From SAR86 cluster bacterium (GTDB lineage Bacteria; Pseudomonadota; Gammaproteobacteria; Magnimaribacterales; AG-339-G14): 51,666 bases of DNA. Location of the stretch: the NCBI GenBank assembly GCA_028140145.1, contig JAOIOC010000002.1, positions 66,297 through 117,962 on the forward strand, in the 5' to 3' direction. The notes beneath the pieces are model-generated. The model saw only the letters and a list, made by a program, of their open reading frames with translations, made no database searches and was not told the DNA's origin. Of this stretch, positions 7,313 to 16,719 are shown in pieces. The position numbers and the translations under genes were made by a program. Each line of letters opens with the position of its first letter. The first letter of the stretch is position 1.

Positions 7313-8748
7313 ACTAATTTCTTTTTTAGAATCTCATTTACCAGCTTAGGATTGGCCTTGCCTTTGGATTCTTTCATTACCTGGCCTACAAAAAATCCAA
7401 ATAAACGATCTTTCCCAGAAAGAAACTGTTCTTTTTGATCAGGGTTATCATTTATAACCTTTTCTATTATCTCTTCAATCTCGTTGTCGTCTGATATTTG
7501 CTCTAAACCCAAGTCTTTAATGCTTTTGGAAACTGATAAATCTGGATTTTCCCATATATTTTCCAGAACCTTTTTCGTAGCTTGCCCAGAGATTTTTTCT
7601 TCTTTGAGATAGGTCAGTAGTTCGGCAAATTTGACCGCATCAACTTTTGAGTTGTTAGCTTCTGCATCAAATTTATTTAATATGGCTGAAAAATCTCCTA
7701 ATATCCAATTGGCCACAAGCTTAGGATCATCAATATTAACCAAGGTTTTTTCAAAGAAATCTGCAAGTTCTAGATCGTATGTAAGATTCCTCGCATCATA
7801 TTCTGATAGACCTAATTCATTTATAAACCTTTCTTTTTTTTCATCAGGCAGTTCTGGCAATTCATTTTTGATCCTTTGGATTTGATCAGACGTAATTTGA
7901 ATAGGGATTATGTCTGGTTCAGGAAAATATCTATAGTCGTTAGCTTCCTCTTTTGATCTCATTGATCTAGTAGTGTTATTTATAGCATCATACAGCCTAG
8001 TCTCTTGAACAATCTCCTCTCCTTTTTCCAGAACAGAAATTTGGCGTTTAATTTCAAAATTAATTGCTCTTTCAACAAATTTGAAAGAATTTATATTTTT
8101 AAGTTCCGTTCTTGTACCTAATTTTTTTTCACCTTTCTTTCTTACAGAGACATTTGCATCGCATCTCATTGAACCCTGAGACATATTCCCATCAGAAATT
8201 TCCAAAGCACAAACTATAGAATGAATTTTTTTTAAGTAAGCAACCGCTTCATCAGAATTCGACATGTCTGGCTCAGAGACAATTTCTAATAAAGGTGTGC
8301 CAGCTCTATTAAGATCAATCGCAGTCTCATTTTCAAATAGATCATGTATAGACTTACCAGCATCTTCTTCGAGATGAGCTCTTGTGATGCCGATTGTTTT
8401 GATCTCCTGATCTCCTAATTGAATTTCAATTGATCCTTTGCCAACTATTGGATCATCAAGTTGACTTATTTGATAACCTTTTGGTAAATCAGGATAAAAA
8501 TAGTTTTTTCTAGCAAAGCCTACTTTCTCAGCAATCGCTGCATTGATAGCAACTCCAAACTTTATAGCCTTTTCAATGGCTTTTTCATTTAAAACTGGAA
8601 GAGTGCCCGGCATGCCAAGATCAACTTCGCATGCTTGCAGATTCTGATTAGATCCAAATTTAGTTGGAGCATTAGAAAAGATTTTAGATTCTGAATTCAA
8701 CTGAACATGAATTTCCAGTCCAATGACACTTTCCCAATTTTCTTTCAT
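7309..8748 (-). CDS. gatB: Asp-tRNA(Asn)/Glu-tRNA(Gln) amidotransferase subunit B
   Basis: GatB holds the misacylated tRNA and, with ATP, activates its Glu or Asp so that ammonia from GatA can amidate it. The 479-residue length is normal. Visible family features are IGLEIHVQL at the N-terminus, the SEPDM segment, GSMRCDANVSVR and ELKNINSFKFVERAI, and a C-terminal YqeY-like tRNA-binding domain ending in NPKLVNEILKKKL. It overlaps gatA by 4 bases. A tRNA-Gln gene in the same window is a possible substrate if the genome lacks GlnRS, which cannot be judged here. Confidence 0.97.
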   Translation of the reverse strand: MKENWESVIGLEIHVQLNSESKIFSNAPTKFGSNQNLQACEVDLGMPGTLPVLNEKAIEKAIKFGVAINAAIAEKVGFARKNYFYPDLPKGYQISQLDDPIVGKGSIEIQLGDQEIKTIGITRAHLEEDAGKSIHDLFENETAIDLNRAGTPLLEIVSEPDMSNSDEAVAYLKKIHSIVCALEISDGNMSQGSMRCDANVSVRKKGEKKLGTRTELKNINSFKFVERAINFEIKRQISVLEKGEEIVQETRLYDAINNTTRSMRSKEEANDYRYFPEPDIIPIQITSDQIQRIKNELPELPDEKKERFINELGLSEYDARNLTYDLELADFFEKTLVNIDDPKLVANWILGDFSAILNKFDAEANNSKVDAVKFAELLTYLKEEKISGQATKKVLENIWENPDLSVSKSIKDLGLEQISDDNEIEEIIEKVINDNPDQKEQFLSGKDRLFGFFVGQVMKESKGKANPKLVNEILKKKLV

Positions 8749-10169
8749 TTTTCACCTAACTGAAATTTATTAGAAATATTTAAAAGCGAGGACTCCTCTA
8801 AAATATTTCCTATGAATTGTATTCCAAGGGGCATATTATTTTTTTCTCCAAATGGTATAGATGTAGCAGGTAAACCTCCAAGGTTTGCAGGAATAGTAAA
8901 AATATCCTGTTTATACATTTCTACAGGGTCAGTTATTGAACCTAAATCAAAAGCTTCCCCAGATGTAGTAGGCAACATTACTGAAGTAACATCTTTGAAG
9001 GCGCTAATAAAATCACCTGAAATCAGGTTTCTAATCTTTTGCGCCTTTTTGTAGTAAGCGTCATAAAATCCTGAAGATAAGCAATAAGTTCCTATAAGTA
9101 TCCTTTTTTTTGTTTCGTTTCCAAAACCTTCACCTCTAGATTTAAAATATAGATCTTCGAGATTTTCAACGTTCTCAGCTCTGTATCCAAACCTGATCCC
9201 ATCATATCTAGATAAGTTAGCTGAACATTCAGCAGGGGCTATAACGTAATAAACAGGTAATGATAATTCTAAATTTGGTAATTCTATCTCTTTCGTCTTA
9301 ATTTTTAATTTTTCTAGCCTCTCGATGGCTTCACCATAATTTTTTGATAAATCTTCATCTCCAAAAGAGTCTATTAAATCAGTAACCAAACCAACAACAT
9401 GCTCAAATTCACTTGATTCACAATCTTCAGAAAAGTTGGGAACTTCCACTTTTATCGAAGTTGCATCTTTTGGGTCATAGCCTGATATGCATTGAAGAGC
9501 AATCGCCGCATCTTTTATATTTTTTGCAAGTATTCCTCCCTGATCAAGACTTGATGCAAAGGCAATCATTCCATACCTAGATACTCTTCCATAGGTTGGC
9601 TTAATTCCAGCTATACCGCAAAATGAAGCAGGTTGTCTTATAGACCCCCCTGTGTCAGTTCCAGTTGAAAAGCTACTGAAGTTTGCGGCAACCGCTGCTG
9701 CAGATCCTCCAGAAGAACCTCCTGGAGTTTTTTTAATATTAAGAGGATTTTTTACTGCCCCATAAAAGCTTGTTTCATTTGAAGATCCCATCGCAAATTC
9801 ATCCATGTTTGCTTTTCCCAGACAAATTGATCCAGCTTTTTCTAACTTTTCTACAACTGTTGCCGAGTAGGGAGGGTAAAAATTATCCAACATTTTTGAT
9901 CCACATGATGTTTTGATACCTTTAGTACAAAAAATGTCTTTGTGTACCATTGGTATTCCATTCAAAGGAACATCTTGTTGACTCTTTTTGGACCCATCAG
10001 ACTTTTTTGCTTTCTCAAGCGCTTTTTCAAAATCATTGGATACAAAGATATTGAGATCTTCTTTATCTTCTATGACCGAAATATAGTTTTCTACCAGCTC
10101 TACTGAAGAAAATTTCTTTTCTCTTAAGCCATCTATTTGCTCTTGAAGCGTTAATATTTCCAAATTCAT
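8745..10169 (-). CDS. gatA: Asp-tRNA(Asn)/Glu-tRNA(Gln) amidotransferase subunit A
   Basis: Amidase subunit that releases ammonia from glutamine and channels it to GatB. The 474-residue protein has the amidase-signature Ser-cisSer-Lys triad: the lysine in GIPMVHKDIF, the cis-serine in PGGSSGGSAAAVAA, and the nucleophile in TDTGGSIRQPASF. It starts with ATG directly after the gatC stop and overlaps gatB, giving the operon gatC-gatA-gatB. Confidence 0.97.
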   Translation of the reverse strand: MNLEILTLQEQIDGLREKKFSSVELVENYISVIEDKEDLNIFVSNDFEKALEKAKKSDGSKKSQQDVPLNGIPMVHKDIFCTKGIKTSCGSKMLDNFYPPYSATVVEKLEKAGSICLGKANMDEFAMGSSNETSFYGAVKNPLNIKKTPGGSSGGSAAAVAANFSSFSTGTDTGGSIRQPASFCGIAGIKPTYGRVSRYGMIAFASSLDQGGILAKNIKDAAIALQCISGYDPKDATSIKVEVPNFSEDCESSEFEHVVGLVTDLIDSFGDEDLSKNYGEAIERLEKLKIKTKEIELPNLELSLPVYYVIAPAECSANLSRYDGIRFGYRAENVENLEDLYFKSRGEGFGNETKKRILIGTYCLSSGFYDAYYKKAQKIRNLISGDFISAFKDVTSVMLPTTSGEAFDLGSITDPVEMYKQDIFTIPANLGGLPATSIPFGEKNNMPLGIQFIGNILEESSLLNISNKFQLGEK

Positions 10170-10457
10170 TTATTCAATAACTTTAGGCACGAGGTAAAAT
10201 CCGTCTTCAGTTTTATTTGAAGTTTTTTGAAGACTTTCTCTGTTTATATCTTCAGAAACTACATCTTCTCTTAGATTAAAATTATCTTTTATAGGATGAC
10301 TTAGTTCTTCTATTTGATCGCAATCAACTTTATTAATTTTATCAATCATATTCATCGTCAAATTGAGATCCTCTTTCAATTTATCTCTCAGATTATCATC
10401 AATTTTAATCTTAGATAATTTCGAAAGATTTTCTAAAGTCTTATCATTTATTGTCAT
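10170..10457 (-). CDS. gatC: Asp-tRNA(Asn)/Glu-tRNA(Gln) amidotransferase subunit C
   Basis: Small belt-like subunit that stabilises the GatA-GatB interface. The 95-residue length fits the family (about 95-100). Family features are the N-terminal LENLSKLSKIKI, a central helix with NLTMNMIDKINKVD, and a tail ending in DGFYLVPKVIE. ATG 10457 was chosen because residues encoded upstream of it do not resemble GatC and would run to the mreB start. It is the first gene of gatCAB, divergent from mreB across an 80-base gap. Confidence 0.92.
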   Translation of the reverse strand: MTINDKTLENLSKLSKIKIDDNLRDKLKEDLNLTMNMIDKINKVDCDQIEELSHPIKDNFNLREDVVSEDINRESLQKTSNKTEDGFYLVPKVIE

Positions 10458-10486
10458 TTTTTTAAATTTTATTTTATTGCAATTTC

Positions 10487-10515
10487 TTGCCCCTTCGACA
10501 CAGCATTGATACGAT
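10487..10515 (+). promoter_or_regulatory. Candidate sigma-70 promoter for mreBCD
   Basis: TTGCCC at 10487-10492 and TACGAT at 10510-10515 are separated by 17 bases in the gatC-mreB divergent gap, giving an expected transcript start about 15 bases before the mreB ATG. Both boxes match consensus at four of six positions. This is a pattern match only. Confidence 0.35.
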
Positions 10516-10537
10516 TCGCTTATAAAACGAGAAAGCA

Positions 10538-11578
10538 ATGGTACTAAAATATTTTAGAGGATTATACTCCAATGATTTATCAATTGATCTTGGAACAGCA
10601 AATACTCTTGTTTACGTCCGAGACAAAGGAATTGTCCTCAATGAACCTAGTGTAGTTGCCATTAGAAAAACTGAAGGGGCAAGAACAGTAGTAGCAGTTG
10701 GAACTGAAGCAAAAAGGATGCTTGGAAGAGTTCCAGGAAATATAGAAGCAATAAGACCACTGAAAGATGGAGTTATAGCTGATTTTCAGGTTACTGAGAA
10801 AATGCTTCAACACTTCATTCAACAAGTTCATGGCGATAATTTTATGCGACCTAGTCCGAGAATTCTTGTTTGCGTTCCTTGTCAGTCAACACAAGTGGAG
10901 CGAAGAGCAATCAGAGAGTCTGTGCTTGGAGCTGGGGCAAGAGAAGTAAGGTTAATAGAAGAGCCTATGGCGGCTGCAATTGGAGCAGGACTTCCTGTAG
11001 AGGAGGCTTTTGGATCCATGGTGGTTGATATTGGTGGCGGTACCACTGAGGTAGCTATTCTGGCGCTTAATGGAGTGGTTTACTCAAATTCACTAAAAAC
11101 TGGTGGAGACAGGCTAAATGAATCAATAATTTCTTATTTAAGAAGAAAGTATGGAATTCTCATCGGTGAATCTACTGCTGAAAGAATAAAAGAAACTATT
11201 GGATGTGCTACTCCTGAAAGTGAATTACAAGAGATGGAAATCAGGGGACGAAATTTAGCTGAAGGTGTACCTAACACACTTTCTATTTCAAGTTTAGAAG
11301 TATATGAAGCAATGTCTGGTCCTTTATCTTCTATATTGCAAGCAATTAAAAATGGTCTTGAGCAATCTCCACCTGAACTGAGTTCTGATATATCAGAAAG
11401 AGGAATTGTTTTGACTGGTGGAGGAGCCTTACTCAGAGACCTTGATGTTATGATCTCAGAACAAACAGGTATCCCTGTTATCCCAGCTGATGATCCTCTT
11501 ACTTGCGTTGCAAGAGGAGGGGGAGTTGCCTTAGAAATAATGGACAAATACGATATCGATCTTTTATCAACAGATTAA
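10538..11578 (+). CDS. mreB: Rod shape-determining protein MreB
   Basis: Actin-like ATPase that forms membrane-bound filaments and guides side-wall peptidoglycan synthesis. The 346-residue product is the normal length. Actin-fold motifs are visible: phosphate 1 loop [27 protein letters not shown] as phosphate 2, the conserved [13 protein letters not shown], and [15 protein letters not shown] as the adenosine motif. ATG 10538 has GAGAAAG upstream. mreC follows after 9 bases and mreD directly after that, the standard elongasome operon. Confidence 0.98.
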   Translation: MVLKYFRGLYSNDLSIDLGTANTLVYVRDKGIVLNEPSVVAIRKTEGARTVVAVGTEAKRMLGRVPGNIEAIRPLKDGVIADFQVTEKMLQHFIQQVHGDNFMRPSPRILVCVPCQSTQVERRAIRESVLGAGAREVRLIEEPMAAAIGAGLPVEEAFGSMVVDIGGGTTEVAILALNGVVYSNSLKTGGDRLNESIISYLRRKYGILIGESTAERIKETIGCATPESELQEMEIRGRNLAEGVPNTLSISSLEVYEAMSGPLSSILQAIKNGLEQSPPELSSDISERGIVLTGGGALLRDLDVMISEQTGIPVIPADDPLTCVARGGGVALEIMDKYDIDLLSTD

Positions 11579-11587
11579 TAATCCCTT

Positions 11588-12433
11588 ATGGCCAAGGAGC
11601 ATAAACAAGCAGTAATTGCTCAAAAAGCCATTTTTACAACTGGCTCAATGAGGCTTTCCAGAGTGGTTCCATCTATACTCTTTGCCATTTTAATTCTCGC
11701 AGCTGATGTTCGATTTAATGTAGGTGAAAAAGTAAAGATTTATGTTGGTTTTGCTTCTGAGCCTATCATTTACATACCGCAATTTGTAAGAGAAGGATGG
11801 ATTTCTTTTTCTGATTATTTCGAGGATAGGGAAATATTACAAAATGAAATACTTCGCTTAGAAAAAGACGTCGATGATCAAAGATTCAATCTTATAAATT
11901 ATGAAAGAGTCCTTCAGGAAAATATAGAACTGAAAAAATTACTGGGATACCTAGAAAAGACTACAAAAAAAGAATACATCTATGGCCAAATAGAAGAGAT
12001 AAATTATTCTCCTAAACCTTCACTAACTGTGGGGATTGATAGGAGTCAAAAAGCAGATCGAATGGTTGCATTTAATTGGACGGGCTTGATAGGATCCGTA
12101 GAGTTATCAGCAGGTTCTAAAGTTGAAATTAAACCCATCTTTGCTGAAGATTCTCAAATTCCTATAAGGAATAGAAGGACAAATTCAAACATGATTTTGG
12201 TTGGGACCGATATGCCTCAGAATTTTTTAATTAAAGGATTAAAGAAAAACGAAGATATTGTACCAGGCGATAAACTTGTAACATCAGGTCTTGGCAAGAA
12301 ATATCCTAAAGGAATTGATGTTGGAATAGTTAATAAAATTTTAGCAACATCGAATAATGAATTTTTAGAAATTGAGGTCCTTGGCACCTCAAAATTCACT
12401 TCTGGAGATCAAATTTTGTTAACTTTACCGTAA
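11588..12433 (+). CDS. mreC: Rod shape-determining protein MreC
   Basis: Bitopic inner-membrane protein linking MreB filaments to the PBP2/RodA synthase. The 281-residue protein has a short cytoplasmic lead, one membrane segment near residues 20-40 (VPSILFAILILAADV), a predicted coiled coil around residues 80-120, and a beta-rich periplasmic part with the typical GDKLVTSGLGKKYPKGIDVG motif. The stop overlaps the mreD ATG by one base (TAATG). Confidence 0.95.
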   Translation: MAKEHKQAVIAQKAIFTTGSMRLSRVVPSILFAILILAADVRFNVGEKVKIYVGFASEPIIYIPQFVREGWISFSDYFEDREILQNEILRLEKDVDDQRFNLINYERVLQENIELKKLLGYLEKTTKKEYIYGQIEEINYSPKPSLTVGIDRSQKADRMVAFNWTGLIGSVELSAGSKVEIKPIFAEDSQIPIRNRRTNSNMILVGTDMPQNFLIKGLKKNEDIVPGDKLVTSGLGKKYPKGIDVGIVNKILATSNNEFLEIEVLGTSKFTSGDQILLTLP

Positions 12434-12945
12434 TGGCTTATTTTTCTTCAAAAAATCCAAATAAAACTTTATCCACTCAATTAACAATTGGTATTTCACT
12501 AATTTTTGGAGTTTTTTTTCAATCGCTCTTAAATTTCTTTTCATATGAAATTTCTGGTTCCTCCATTCCAATTACTTTGATGATTCTAATCTATTGGAAT
12601 ATCGCTTTACCAAAAAATATTGGTCTGTCTTGGTCATTTATTTCAGGGATTCTATTGGACTTAAATCTGGGATATTTTTTAGGTACTCATGTAATTCTAT
12701 TTTTAATTATATCTTACTTGACTCAGAGGTATTTTCATCGGATTAGAGCTATGTTTCAAATTCAACAATCTCTCTTAATAGCTAGTATCGTATTTCTTTA
12801 TCTTTTAAGTCTTTATGTTTTTTTTCAAGAATTTGGTTTTTTTGTCATCCTTACAATTATATTAAACAGTTTAATTTCAGCTTTGGTATGGCCTATTCTG
12901 TTTGGATCATTAAGGATCATAAGAAGAAAATATACCTATGCGTAA
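12433..12945 (+). CDS. mreD: Rod shape-determining protein MreD
   Basis: Small polytopic inner-membrane partner of MreC. The 170-residue protein is almost entirely hydrophobic, with about five membrane segments and the family-like stretch SWSFISGILLDLNLGYFLGTHV. It is assigned by hydropathy, size and position as third gene of mreBCD. Its 3' end overlaps the convergent mgtE end by 10 bases. Confidence 0.88.
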   Translation: MAYFSSKNPNKTLSTQLTIGISLIFGVFFQSLLNFFSYEISGSSIPITLMILIYWNIALPKNIGLSWSFISGILLDLNLGYFLGTHVILFLIISYLTQRYFHRIRAMFQIQQSLLIASIVFLYLLSLYVFFQEFGFFVILTIILNSLISALVWPILFGSLRIIRRKYTYA

Positions 12946-14276
12946 ACAATAGATGCGATTCCAAGAAAAGTAAAAAAACCAACGATATCTGTTACTGTAG
13001 TAACTATCACTCCACCGCCAATAGCCGGATCAAATTTTAATTTTCTTAATATAAGAGGTATAGAGATACCAGATAATGCTGCAGCTATTAAATTGATCGT
13101 CATAGAGAAGATGACAATTAAAAATATATCAAAATCTTTAAACCAAAATGAAGCTATCAAACCTAAAATTATTGACCAAAAAAGACCATTCCAAAAAGAA
13201 ACAATTAATTCTCTTGATAATATCCATCTTATGTTGCCTGAAACTATTTGACCCAATGCTAGGCCTCTTACGGTAATTGCGAGAGTTTGAGTTGCAGCAA
13301 CACCTCCCATACTTGCAATTATTGGCATTAAAACTGCTAGAAATATGACCTTTTCAATAGTACCTTGGAAAAGATTAATAACTGAAGATGCAAGAAGAGC
13401 TGTTACAAGGTTTGCACCCAACCACAATCCACGAGATCTTAAAGCTGAGAAAGTTTCTTGAAAAGTATCCCTACTCAATCCTGAAATTTGCCTGAAGGGC
13501 TGATCAACTTCTTCCTTGATTGAATCTATAACATCATCAATTGTAATTCTTCCTAAAAGTTCACCATCATCATTAGTGACTGGAGCAGAAATAAGATGAT
13601 TACGTTCAAACAATCTATCGACTTCTTTCTCTGAGCTTGTAGCAAGCAAAGAATGAAATTTTCTGATCATTAAGTCTTCAGCTTTATCTGAACTTTTGGC
13701 GGATAAGATTTTGGTAAGAGGCAAATTTCCTCTTAAAATATTATTCCTATTCACAACAAAAACTTTATCCATATCCTGAGGGAGCTCATCTCTAATCCTC
13801 AAGTAACGTCTTATTACCTCAATAGTATGCGAGGGTCTAACCACCACAACGTCAGGATTCATCATTCTTCCCGCAGTACCTTTGGCAAAAGAAAGATCTT
13901 TACTCACAAGTTCTCTATTTTGGCTTGACATAGCCTTCAAAACATCTCCAATTACCTGTTCGGGTAATTCCTGGATAATTTCAACTATTTCATCCGCTTC
14001 AAGCTTTTCGGTTACTAGAGCAACTTCGGTTGCATCCATATTTGATAAGAAGAATTCTCTTACCTCTATCGATAACTCATTTAAAACTTCTCCTTCAACG
14101 CTTAAATCTACAAGCTCCCATAAAATTCTTCTGTTATTGGGGCTGCTTGACTCCAAAGCTGATGCAATATCAAAAGGCGACATGCTATTAAACATGCCTC
14201 TGATAAGTTCGAATCTTTTTTTTGTTAGTTGGTTTTGGATTTCTTCAGAGAGAGAAATGGCGTTTCCTTGTATCAT
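12936..14276 (-). CDS. mgtE: Magnesium transporter MgtE
   Basis: Mg2+-gated magnesium channel of the inner membrane. The 446-residue product has the expected order: N-terminal superhelical domain (about 1-130), a CBS pair (about 130-255, containing AGRMMNPDVVVVRPSHTIEV and NHLISAPVTNDDGELLGRI), a connecting helix, and about five membrane segments in the last 165 residues, with GGVAATQTLAITVRGLALG and the C-terminal GGGVIVTTVTDIVGFF. It is downstream of lptB with 11 bases between. In related genomes rpoN, hpf, ptsN and rapZ commonly lie between lptB and mgtE; here they are absent. Confidence 0.95.
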   Translation of the reverse strand: MIQGNAISLSEEIQNQLTKKRFELIRGMFNSMSPFDIASALESSSPNNRRILWELVDLSVEGEVLNELSIEVREFFLSNMDATEVALVTEKLEADEIVEIIQELPEQVIGDVLKAMSSQNRELVSKDLSFAKGTAGRMMNPDVVVVRPSHTIEVIRRYLRIRDELPQDMDKVFVVNRNNILRGNLPLTKILSAKSSDKAEDLMIRKFHSLLATSSEKEVDRLFERNHLISAPVTNDDGELLGRITIDDVIDSIKEEVDQPFRQISGLSRDTFQETFSALRSRGLWLGANLVTALLASSVINLFQGTIEKVIFLAVLMPIIASMGGVAATQTLAITVRGLALGQIVSGNIRWILSRELIVSFWNGLFWSIILGLIASFWFKDFDIFLIVIFSMTINLIAAALSGISIPLILRKLKFDPAIGGGVIVTTVTDIVGFFTFLGIASIVYA

Positions 14277-14287
14277 TTCAAGAAAAT

Positions 14288-15004
14288 TCAGGTTAGGTTT
14301 TCGCCTAAATATATTTGCTGTACGGTATTATTTTCTTTAATACTGGATGGATTTCCCGATGCAATTATTTCCCCATCATTAATAACGGAAATATTGTCAC
14401 AAATATCCATTGTTGCTTGAGCATTGTGATCGCTTATAACAACACCAACATTTTTGGAGCGAAGTTTTGAAATAATATTTTTGATTTCATTTATTGTTAA
14501 TGGATCAATTCCTGCAAAAGGCTCATCTAATAGAATGAATTTAGGTTCAAGTGCAAAAGCTCTAGCTATTTCAAGCTTTCTTCTTTGTCCACCTGAGAGG
14601 TTTTCTGATATCCGTCTCTCTAAATTAAAGAGATCAAATTCTCTCATTAACCTTTCATATTTTTCTTCTATTTCAATATTTTTGAATTTAGTCTGCAGGG
14701 CAGCTTTAATGTTATCCGCAACTGATAGCTTTCTAAAAACAGATGGTTCTTGCGGTAAATAAATTATTCCTTTTGAAGCCCTGAAAGAAATATCCTTGAA
14801 AGTAATATCATTTTCATCGAGAAAAATTTTTCCTGAGGTAGTCATCTCTAAACCAGATATTAAAGAAAATAAAGTAGTTTTCCCTGCGCCATTAGGTCCC
14901 AGGAGTCCAAATACTTCAGAACTTCTTATTTGAAGATCAATACCATGTAAGATTTCTTTTTTCTTAAAGCTTTTTTTTATATTTTTGAGTTCAAGAGTTT
15001 CCAC
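14288..15004 (-). CDS. lptB: LPS export ABC transporter ATP-binding protein LptB
   Basis: Cytoplasmic ATPase of the LptB2FG transporter that extracts LPS from the inner membrane. The 238-residue protein has Walker A GPNGAGKTT, the ABC signature LSGGQRRKLEIARA, Walker B FILLDEPFAGIDP, and the switch histidine in VVISDHNA. It overlaps the LptC/A-type gene by 14 bases. lptF and lptG are not in the window, which is usual since they lie elsewhere. Confidence 0.96.
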   Translation of the reverse strand: METLELKNIKKSFKKKEILHGIDLQIRSSEVFGLLGPNGAGKTTLFSLISGLEMTTSGKIFLDENDITFKDISFRASKGIIYLPQEPSVFRKLSVADNIKAALQTKFKNIEIEEKYERLMREFDLFNLERRISENLSGGQRRKLEIARAFALEPKFILLDEPFAGIDPLTINEIKNIISKLRSKNVGVVISDHNAQATMDICDNISVINDGEIIASGNPSSIKENNTVQQIYLGENLT

Positions 15005-15707
15005 TTTTAATCCTTAAATTTTCCGAATTTAAAATGTTGTTATTTTTATAGTCAAAGATGATATCTTCGCCAGTGATATTTTTACCATCAATCAAGATAT
15101 TAGATGTTCCGGTAAGATATAAAAGTTTCTTTTTTAAATCTATTCTAATTTCATTTGAATAACCTTCAAATCTATTCTTTTTTGCAAAACTTATAGGATT
15201 TCCTGACATGGAAATAAGCTCATCAGACAATAAAACTTCCCTCCCTGAAAAAGTAATATCGTTATGGATTATTTTCATATTTTTTGAACTTAAATATTCT
15301 TTATCGATGTCTACAAAAACTTTCTCCGCAAAAAGGTCTATCTCCTCCTTGTCTTTGATGATGTTGACTTTTATATTTTCTGATAGATCAAATTGATTTC
15401 TTTCAAAGAAAAAATCACCCTTGTTTGCTGACAACTTAACTTGATAGCTGTCCTTATTATTTATCTCAATTTGAGGTTTAAAAATTGAAAGGTTATTGGA
15501 ATTTGAAAGAGCATTAATCATCTCGCTTTCAATAGAATAAAAAATTTCTTTGTTCTTTGAAGAAGATCTTATTTTTATTTCTTTTGCATTAAATATTGAA
15601 GAACTATTTTCTTTTGAGGAAAGAGACTCATTTTCAATTGTTATGAAAAGAAACGAGACTGTTAAGGCTATAGCAAGAATACAGTATACAAATAATCGCC
15701 ATCCCAT
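14991..15707 (-). CDS. lptC: LptC-type LPS transport protein with LptA-like C-terminal extension
   Basis: LptC anchors the periplasmic LPS bridge to LptB2FG and LptA extends it to the outer membrane. The 238-residue protein has one N-terminal membrane segment (about 4-24), an LptC-like beta-jellyroll region (about 70-165) and then a stretch (about 165-225) in the LptA/OstA style: SGNPISF, GYSNEIRID, LYLTGTSNILIDGKNITGEDIIFDY. Typical LptC is about 190 residues and LptA about 185, and the usual order is kdsD-kdsC-lptC-lptA-lptB. Here this one gene occupies all the space between kdsD and lptB. A fusion, or an LptC that took over part of LptA, is inferred; a separate lptA elsewhere cannot be excluded. 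Confidence 0.72.
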   Translation of the reverse strand: MGWRLFVYCILAIALTVSFLFITIENESLSSKENSSSIFNAKEIKIRSSSKNKEIFYSIESEMINALSNSNNLSIFKPQIEINNKDSYQVKLSANKGDFFFERNQFDLSENIKVNIIKDKEEIDLFAEKVFVDIDKEYLSSKNMKIIHNDITFSGREVLLSDELISMSGNPISFAKKNRFEGYSNEIRIDLKKKLLYLTGTSNILIDGKNITGEDIIFDYKNNNILNSENLRIKSGNS

Positions 15708-16675
15708 CAGAATACTCTTGATTCATTAAGCTCATGCATTCTTATGACGCCAATCACCTTTTTTTTATTTTTTACAACCAGGCTATAGATTTTATTCTCG
15801 GACATAATCTCTCTGGCTAAATAGGCATTTTTATTATGCTCAATACTTTTAAAAGATTTTGTCATTACTTTTGATATTGATAAATTTCTCAGGTCAATTT
15901 TATTATTAAGAGTTCTTCTCAAATCACCGTCAGTGAAAATTGCATTAATGGTTTGTTTTGAATTTTTTACTAAACAAAATCCTAAGCCAAATTTCGTAAT
16001 GACTTTTATTGCCTCTAAGATAGAGGTATTTTCTTTTACTATGGGTATTTCATTGATATCAATCATTAAATCTTTTACAAGAAGAAATCTTTTTCCTAAT
16101 TTCCCACCTGGATGATTTTCAGCAAATTCTTTTGGGCTGAATCTATTGTTTCTCAACAAAGCAATAGATATTGCATCTCCCAACATAAGCATAAAAGAAG
16201 TGCTTGTTGTTGGCGCTAAATTATTTGGGCAAGCTTCTTTATCAACTTTTGCTTCCAAATGTACTAAAGATTTTTTGGCGATAGAGGACTCCTCATTTCC
16301 AGTAATTGAAAAAATATTCTTTGTCTTTTTCATAAGGCCGCCGAGTATAAGAACAATTTCATCTGTTTCGCCGGAATTTGAAATAATTAAAATTCCATCA
16401 CTCTTAGAAATTGCTCCAAGATCACCATGACTTGCTTCCGATGGATTGATAAAAAAAGATGGCGTGCCTGTGCTTGATAAAGTAGATGAAATCTTTGCAG
16501 CAACATGACCAGATTTTCCCACACCCATCAAAACTAATTTGCCCTTGAGGTTTTTTATACGATCACAAATTAAATTGAAGTCCTTTTTGGATAAATTATT
16601 TAAAGAATGATTTATTGATGAAATTTCATCTTTGAAAGTTTTTTTAGCGTGAATGAAAAAGTTATTTGCAGTCAT
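15707..16675 (-). CDS. kdsD: Arabinose-5-phosphate isomerase
   Basis: Converts ribulose 5-phosphate to arabinose 5-phosphate, the first committed precursor of KDO; KdsA, also in this window, uses the product. The 322-residue length is normal. The SIS domain shows MGVGKSGHVAAKI and FINPSEASHGDLGA, and two CBS domains fill the C-terminal half (DLMIDINEIPIVKENTSILEA and MTKSFKSIEHNKNAYLAREIM). The stop codon touches the downstream LptC/A-type start. kdsC, normally next, is missing. Confidence 0.95.
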   Translation of the reverse strand: MTANNFFIHAKKTFKDEISSINHSLNNLSKKDFNLICDRIKNLKGKLVLMGVGKSGHVAAKISSTLSSTGTPSFFINPSEASHGDLGAISKSDGILIISNSGETDEIVLILGGLMKKTKNIFSITGNEESSIAKKSLVHLEAKVDKEACPNNLAPTTSTSFMLMLGDAISIALLRNNRFSPKEFAENHPGGKLGKRFLLVKDLMIDINEIPIVKENTSILEAIKVITKFGLGFCLVKNSKQTINAIFTDGDLRRTLNNKIDLRNLSISKVMTKSFKSIEHNKNAYLAREIMSENKIYSLVVKNKKKVIGVIRMHELNESRVF

Positions 16676-16719
16676 TATTTTTAAATTTCATTAAAGAACA
16701 TATAGTAAACTTACATCCG

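Noticed and set aside
10458-10538. An upstream extension of gatC to 10538
   Set aside because: The 27 added residues do not resemble GatC, would occupy the divergent promoter region and reach the first base of mreB.
11134-11547. A 137-residue minus-strand frame
   Set aside because: Antisense shadow of mreB with no family likeness; mreB is fully supported in the other direction.
13882-14340. A 152-residue plus-strand frame
   Set aside because: Antisense to mgtE and lptB; serine-rich translation typical of a shadow frame in AT-rich coding sequence, with no upstream signals.
16666-16719. An 18-residue upstream extension of mlaC
   Set aside because: It overlaps the kdsD start and would place charged residues ahead of an otherwise clear signal peptide starting at 16720.
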